Shown piece by piece: positions 25,206 to 29,970 of a stretch of DNA of 29,970 nt (position 1 is the first letter of the stretch; every line of letters starts with the position of its first letter). The notes under the pieces are model-generated. The model was not told where the DNA came from. It did not search any database and saw only the letters and a program-made list of their open reading frames with translations. Source of the DNA: an uncultured Prevotella sp. (lineage in GTDB: Bacteria; Bacteroidota; Bacteroidia; Bacteroidales; Bacteroidaceae); the NCBI GenBank assembly GCA_934217675.1, contig CAKQCV010000030.1, forward strand, positions 1 through 29,970, written 5' to 3'. The position numbers were made by a program, and so were the translations under genes.

Positions 25206-27230
25206 CTATATAATCCATTTTATTTGCATACTGATGTCACAAAGCGATGACTTGTCGACTTGTTGCAGACCGCTGCCGATAGGCTTCCGGTTGAAGTATT
25301 TTGTGACGGCAGCTTTGGCTGTAGCCGATAGTTTTGCAGACATTTTGAAATTCGTAAGAGCTGAGTATCTTATGCCTTTGCCGAAGTAGGCAGGAAAAGA
25401 AAAATCATAAAGCATGCCACGTTCGTAGTTATATACACGGCTGTTATAGTCTTTGGTGTGGAAGTATCCTATATTGGCGTATATTTTCATGCGTTTTATA
25501 GCAGTATAACCACTGCTGAGTGATGCCATATATCCAAAACTGCTGTCTTTGTATTTATTTGCAGTCATGTCGAGTTGCATCTTTACATTCCATGATTCTG
25601 CTGAATATGCGGTGATTAATTTTGCCCGATGGGTGGTTTGGTATATCAGAGCACTCTTGGCGGCATTGTCTTTTTCTTTCACCTTTAGCCGGTAGCGCAC
25701 AAGAAAAGACCAGTTGGACGGCGAATATGTTATGGAGAACATATTGTCGTATGAGTGTGATGCAGTAGAGGCTTGGTATTTTGCCCAAGGAAAGTAAGCA
25801 ATGTCGGAATAGTATGTTATTTGTATTTTGCGTATTGGTTGCCAGTTGATACCGATGTATATTCCGCTTTCATTTTGCACGCTGCCTCCATCGCTGAAGC
25901 TTTGTGAGAAAAGAGAGTAGTATTTGTATGAATAGAATCTCTGTATAGTTGTTATCAAGAAGTTAGAGCTCAGTTTGTAGTTAAGCATGTTTATTGTGGC
26001 AATAGCTTTGCTGTTGCCTGTTGCCGTTTCGCCCTGAAAAGAGAATTTTCCGGAGGAATATCCGTAGTCAATGCTTGCGTTATGGAATTTGTCGCCGTTA
26101 GCATAATATCTGCGGTATGCTTGTGTGGTATTTGGTTTTAGTGTTCTGTTCAGTGTGGCAAAATATCCTGACAATCCAAAGTGGAAACCGTTACTTGCAA
26201 ATTGGAGATTTCCGCCGTAAACGCTTTGCGTGGAATTGCCTTTCTTTTTCATTTCGGTTTCTGTTCTGTGATATCCAGATTCTATTATTGTCGTGATACT
26301 TCCGTCTTTATTGTTTAATGTAGCATCAAAGTCTTTGTAAGAGGCAAAGGTCGTAATGGAGAAATTGTTGCTTAGTGCTATTGTTGAGGCTACACCTTGC
26401 ATGTAGTTGTAGCTGGAGCGTGACGAGTGTGGGCGGATGCTTGTTCCTTGTCTGCTCATAGATGTAAGAACCATAGATTTTCCGTAGGCAAGGTCATTGT
26501 TCATGATAAGTCCCATACCCATTCTTATTCTGTATTTGCCGAGAGTTAGATTTTTTATTCTCCCCAAGTTTTTTATATTGGCGTAGTAGGAATAGAAATC
26601 ATATCCCCAGTTGTTTCTATTGGCAAAGAAAGGTTCTCCGCTGTCTTGCGAGCCAACGATGCCTATGCGCAGATAATTGCCATAGGTGAAGTCGTATCTT
26701 ATGTTGTGTTTGTATTTATATCCAAGATAACCGTTATTGTCGCCTTTCCTGTCATATAATGGTATTCCGCCAGTTACCATAAGTTCATGTTTCCCGTATT
26801 TCAGTATGTTGCCCAGTTTGGGGAATCCTTTTGTTCTCTTGTCGTTTGTTGTGATGAAGAAAGTGAGGAGTTTTATTTTTGTCGCACTAAGTGAGCGTAT
26901 CATTGTCAGTTCTGCATGAGTTAGAATCGGACCATTGCGATATATGTATTCAAGGATGTCTGATATTTCTGTGTCGGTAAGAAATGGTATACGTTCCATA
27001 TCCTCTTTTGTTGCAGTGTTTATGTCAACAGGATTATTCTCCAGTTCATTTAAGGCATCATACAAAGTCTCCCAGTTGCCTGAATATTCTTCTCCGTCTT
27101 CTTCTATTACAGAGCTGATAATATTTTCCCATTGGTGTGCGGATTGCTCCGTGTCTGTAATTCCTTGTGCGCATATATTGTGACAATACGCCACAAGAAG
27201 CAAGACGATAATAATTGTATGTTTTATCAT
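25206..27230 (-). CDS. Exported helix-hairpin-helix protein with predicted beta-barrel
   Basis: The 674-residue product has a signal peptide ending ICAQ (about residue 21). Residues about 66-126 hold tandem helix-hairpin-helix motifs of the ComEA/SLBB-linked type (PVDINTATKEDMERIPFLTD, then GPILTHAELTMI). The remaining 540 residues are rich in alternating Tyr/Phe/Gly strands (YGNYLRIGIVG, LTLGKYRIRMGMGLIM, FHFGLSGYFATL) and end in MQIKWII, as expected for an outer-membrane barrel. HhH motifs usually bind DNA backbone, but here they would face the periplasm. Similar proteins are widespread in Bacteroidota and lack a known function. It is not clearly part of the pectin locus. Confidence 0.8.
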   Translation of the reverse strand: MIKHTIIIVLLLVAYCHNICAQGITDTEQSAHQWENIISSVIEEDGEEYSGNWETLYDALNELENNPVDINTATKEDMERIPFLTDTEISDILEYIYRNGPILTHAELTMIRSLSATKIKLLTFFITTNDKRTKGFPKLGNILKYGKHELMVTGGIPLYDRKGDNNGYLGYKYKHNIRYDFTYGNYLRIGIVGSQDSGEPFFANRNNWGYDFYSYYANIKNLGRIKNLTLGKYRIRMGMGLIMNNDLAYGKSMVLTSMSRQGTSIRPHSSRSSYNYMQGVASTIALSNNFSITTFASYKDFDATLNNKDGSITTIIESGYHRTETEMKKKGNSTQSVYGGNLQFASNGFHFGLSGYFATLNRTLKPNTTQAYRRYYANGDKFHNASIDYGYSSGKFSFQGETATGNSKAIATINMLNYKLSSNFLITTIQRFYSYKYYSLFSQSFSDGGSVQNESGIYIGINWQPIRKIQITYYSDIAYFPWAKYQASTASHSYDNMFSITYSPSNWSFLVRYRLKVKEKDNAAKSALIYQTTHRAKLITAYSAESWNVKMQLDMTANKYKDSSFGYMASLSSGYTAIKRMKIYANIGYFHTKDYNSRVYNYERGMLYDFSFPAYFGKGIRYSALTNFKMSAKLSATAKAAVTKYFNRKPIGSGLQQVDKSSLCDISMQIKWII

Positions 27231-27268
27231 AGTGTTAGGTTTGATATAAAATTATTATAAAGAATGTT

Positions 27269-27277
27269 GCAAAGATA
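27269..27277 (-). promoter_or_regulatory. Candidate -7 element upstream of the HhH/barrel gene
   Basis: The minus strand reads TATCTTTGC, matching TAnnTTTG, about 40 bases before the start codon at 27230. No TTTG is found at the expected -33 distance, so the call rests on one element. Confidence 0.4.
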
Positions 27278-27352
27278 ATTATTTCTTTTGTATGAATATA
27301 ATATTCTTGGTGATAAATTTGTGAGTCACTCAGTTTCAGAAATAAAAAACAA

Positions 27353-27383
27353 GAGCATATTCAAAGAAAAACTGAATATGCTC
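27353..27383 (-). terminator. Terminator after the second FN3/anchor-J gene
   Basis: GAGCATATTCA (27353-27363) pairs perfectly with TGAATATGCTC (27373-27383) around a 9-base loop. On the minus strand it is followed by TTGTTTTTTATTT, a good U tract. It lies about 40 bases after the stop of the gene ending at 27422. Confidence 0.85.
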
Positions 27384-27421
27384 TCATTGCATAAATGATA
27401 TTTTTGTGTGTATCCCTAAAT

Positions 27422-29143
27422 TTACCTTACCAATATAGTTTTTACTGTTCCGTTGCTTGTCTTGACTATATTTATTCCACGTGTAGGTTTAGATACTTTT
27501 GTTCCGTTCACATTATAGTATTCTGTAGTAAGAGCTGAGCTAATACCATTTATTGAAGACGTTGGCGATGCGGTTGCTGTATTTGAAAAGTCAGATTCTC
27601 CTTCTTCGTATACAGCAGTTACATTGTAACCGTTTCTTTCATTATTGCTTGTAGTCATGTCGGTGTAAGAGTTACTTGTAACAATTTCTGCATTAACTTT
27701 CTCTCCATTCCTGTAGATATTGTATCCAATCAATGTGCGACCAGGCTTGTCACCATTGTATGGTCGGTATGTTATATCATCGAGCATGCAATACAAGAAG
27801 CATCTAACCACACGGATAGCAAAATATCTTGCACCTTCAGGAAGTTCGTAGGAATGAGCATCTTTGTTCCACCAATCCCATACAGCAATATGATCATTGT
27901 CTCCAAGTTGCTTAAAGCTGTCAGGATGTTTGTCGGTCGTAGAATAGTATACTTTAAGCCAATCGGCACCTGATGCTGAGTTTGGAGTCCGTGCATAGAA
28001 TGAAATTGTTTGTGGCTGCCCGTCAAGACGTGGAGAGATGAGCCAATCATTGTTCTTTTGATAATAGTCATCATTAGATGGGCACATCAGATATTGTTTG
28101 CCAGAATGAGAGAGGAAAACATTGTCATAGTGGTTTTCTGTAACGACTCCAGCTTTTTCGGTATTGAATACTTGCCATGCCATTGCTTCCCCCTTGTGTG
28201 GATAGTTCGTTGGAATAACAGGTGAGTTTAATGTCTTGCCACCGTCAAGGTCAAGTACTGTCCATTCTCCTATATTGTCGATTATGAATGGTTCGTAACT
28301 TTCAAAATCATCAAGAATTGGCTCTGCTGCTTCTGTTATGACAGGAGCCCATGATGTGCATTCGTTCCAGGAAAGTTTTACGGTGCTCCCGGAAAGGGTT
28401 GCAGAAAGGTTCTCTGGGACAGGAACATCATTTTGACGTACTGTCCACCAAATGCTGTCTGAGATGTTGTTCTCTTTTATCTCATCTTTAGCATATTCTA
28501 TCTCTACCTTCCATGTGCTGCTGTCGCGGCGTGCATCTTGAAGATCTGATTTATATCCGAAGGTGAAATCCTTTGTTTCCGTTGAAAGTATTGGCTTGCC
28601 TTTTATACGTTGGTTCTCTATTCCATCACGGTATAGAATAATGGCGTAGTCTTGTACAGTGTTGGCACCATGGTTATAGATGGTGGTGTTGAATGTTGTA
28701 GTCTCTCCAATATTCACCCTTCTTTCACTGGCAGAAAAAGAACGAACAGCAAGGTCGTTAGTAAATCCTGCTTCGTTGATAGCTACACTGTCTATAAAGA
28801 AGTTATGATGTGTGCCCCAATCGTTGTTTAATTCGGCAAGGAATGAGAAACATACATTTGATCCTTCGTATTTGTGCAAAGGTATGTGACAACGTGTCCA
28901 TCCGGATGTGTTGGCATAAGGGCTGAACGATGCATCGTTTATGTCTTCCCAAATACCTCCATCTATTGATATTTCTACTTTTAGTGTGTCATGTGGATTA
29001 CCGAATTCATCAACATCCTCGTTTCGCCTTTTGAATAGATAAAAGGATAATTCGGGATTTGTCATGTTGCTTAAATCAAAAATAGGAGTCATTATTCTTG
29101 ATTTTTCGCCATTGAATGCATATTCTGCCTTTGCAACAAGCAT
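27422..29143 (-). CDS. FN3 / choice-of-anchor-J secreted protein, C-terminal part downstream of a nonsense codon
   Basis: From the first internal ATG (29143) this is 573 residues, but the same frame is open up to a TAA at 29453-29455 with no shift, adding 103 residues (starting NVYHDGETLVQSS). It contains an anchor-J-like domain (ESFANGG just upstream, then MTPIFDLSNMTNPELSFYLF), a CARDB-like module (NDLAVRSFSASERRVNIGET), an FN3 strand (VKLSWNECT), a second anchor-J domain (NDWLISPRLDGQPQTISFY) and a tail (TTEYYNVNGTKVSKPTRGIN, ending TILVR) like type IX signals. It is a paralogue of the protein encoded at 5672-10130. Surface binding is inferred; ligand unknown. Confidence 0.8.
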   Translation of the reverse strand: MLVAKAEYAFNGEKSRIMTPIFDLSNMTNPELSFYLFKRRNEDVDEFGNPHDTLKVEISIDGGIWEDINDASFSPYANTSGWTRCHIPLHKYEGSNVCFSFLAELNNDWGTHHNFFIDSVAINEAGFTNDLAVRSFSASERRVNIGETTTFNTTIYNHGANTVQDYAIILYRDGIENQRIKGKPILSTETKDFTFGYKSDLQDARRDSSTWKVEIEYAKDEIKENNISDSIWWTVRQNDVPVPENLSATLSGSTVKLSWNECTSWAPVITEAAEPILDDFESYEPFIIDNIGEWTVLDLDGGKTLNSPVIPTNYPHKGEAMAWQVFNTEKAGVVTENHYDNVFLSHSGKQYLMCPSNDDYYQKNNDWLISPRLDGQPQTISFYARTPNSASGADWLKVYYSTTDKHPDSFKQLGDNDHIAVWDWWNKDAHSYELPEGARYFAIRVVRCFLYCMLDDITYRPYNGDKPGRTLIGYNIYRNGEKVNAEIVTSNSYTDMTTSNNERNGYNVTAVYEEGESDFSNTATASPTSSINGISSALTTEYYNVNGTKVSKPTRGINIVKTSNGTVKTILVR

Positions 29144-29452
29144 GCCGTTGTCATTGTCGTATGGTTCTTGTTCAAACTCAGAAGAATCTGTAGAGAACCA
29201 CTTGAAATCTGCTATTTTTGTATCTTGGCACCAAGGAATATTGTCTGTTCCGCCATTTGCAAAGGATTCTTTATAAGTTGGTTGGATAGGGGTGCCACTT
29301 ATTATTTTATTAGAGATTGTGTCGGTACCGCATCCGAACGTTACTTCTGGTTCAACGGTAAACTCGTAGATGCGTTGTTCTTTTTCTTTAGGAATATATG
29401 TATATGATGTTTCTGAACTTTGGACAAGAGTTTCTCCATCATGATAAACATT

Positions 29453-29896
29453 TTATTTTACATCATCAGTTGCATAATAGCCACCATTTACAGAAGAAGC
29501 TGGAGCTACCCATGACAATGTTATGCTTAAATCTTTATTGCGCTTGGCTGTGAGCTCTCTAACTGCTGTTGGTACATCCAAACCGATGTATGCTTTCTGA
29601 CTTTCAACTTCGCTGTTTCCATGTGCATTTGTACAATACACATTATATGTATTATATCCTTGATTTGCTTCGTTGTCAGTATAGGTTATTTCAGAGCCTG
29701 GCTCTGGGGCTTCAATTGTTTTAATCCGTTTATCCCCTCTTGATATTGTTATTGAAGACAGATTCTCTAATTTAGTTCCATCTGCATTTGTTGCAGGGGC
29801 TGTCATACAAAGCGTAGCTGATAATTTCCCTTCCTGGGCTGGAGTTACTCTTAACCCTGTTACTTTACCGGGGACTGAACCAAGGGATATTTCGGG
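29453..29896 (-). pseudogene. Upstream fragment of the second FN3/anchor-J gene, itself broken at its 5' end
   Basis: The frame is open from 29896 down to a TAA at 29453 (codons ...DDVK-stop). It encodes PEISLGSVPGKVTGLRVTP and two FN3-like modules, including LSWVAPASSVNGGY. Tyr is the likely lost residue at the stop (DDVK-Y-NVYHDGE), one base from TAA. Upstream, this frame meets a TGA at 29897-29899. A different frame, open from 29958 to 29863, encodes a signal-peptide-like RTIRSFIVFSLPHAFAGD, so a second lesion probably lies at about 29863-29896. No ATG start for that frame is visible, and the window ends at 29970. Confidence 0.7.
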
Positions 29897-29970
29897 TCAC
29901 CTGCAAAAGCGTGTGGCAAACTAAACACAATAAAACTCCTAATAGTCCGTTTTAAGAATCAAAAAACGTA

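Noticed and set aside
1..29970. CRISPR array, insertion sequence, prophage or integrase
   Set aside because: No regularly spaced repeats and no transposase, integrase or phage structural gene were seen on either strand.

Overview
The window looks like chromosomal DNA of a Bacteroidota species, most likely Prevotella in the broad sense. Reasons: AT-rich sequence, SusC/SusD proteins, a hybrid two-component regulator, exported proteins with type IX-like C-terminal tails, and TAnnTTTG-type promoter elements without Shine-Dalgarno sites. The genus is inferred from gene types and style; no marker gene was compared.

Layout. Bases 1-70 are the 3' part of a tRNA-Leu(UAA). Bases 134-5600 hold four plus-strand housekeeping or envelope genes: an OmpA-like/TPR lipoprotein, a DUF4369/thioredoxin-fold lipoprotein without redox cysteines, a YifB/ComM-family AAA+ ATPase, and a YqiA-type alpha/beta hydrolase fused to a degenerate HAD-like domain. 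A perfect 13-bp hairpin (5628-5663) ends this side and the converging minus-strand block.

All genes from 5672 to 29970 are on the minus strand. Read in transcription order from the right: a broken FN3/choice-of-anchor-J surface protein; an HhH plus beta-barrel protein; a hybrid two-component system (HTCS) regulator; SusC; SusD; a pectin methylesterase (CE8); a pectate lyase (PL1) interrupted by an in-frame TAG; a GLUG-type secreted protein; and a second, frameshifted FN3/choice-of-anchor-J protein. The core (about 5.7-25.1 kb) reads as a pectin polysaccharide utilization locus. The esterase would remove methyl groups, the lyase would cut polygalacturonate, SusC/SusD would bind and import oligogalacturonides, and the HTCS would sense a breakdown product and switch the locus on. 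The enzymes and surface proteins carry type IX-like tails rather than lipoprotein signals.

The most unusual points are these. (1) The HTCS has no room for a HATPase_c domain: only 82 residues separate its phospho-acceptor His921 from its receiver, and the residue after that His is Lys instead of the usual Glu. (2) Most exported-cargo genes carry apparent lesions: an in-frame stop in the lyase, a frameshift in one anchor-J gene, a nonsense codon plus a frameshift in the other, and a possible one-base slip at the esterase start. SusC, SusD, the HTCS, the GLUG protein and the HhH/barrel protein are open throughout. This could be real decay, phase variation or consensus error, and the sequence alone cannot decide. 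(3) A long nested imperfect hairpin (21226-21311) lies just after the HTCS stop codon, followed by a terminator-like hairpin and a hairpin-rich susC leader.
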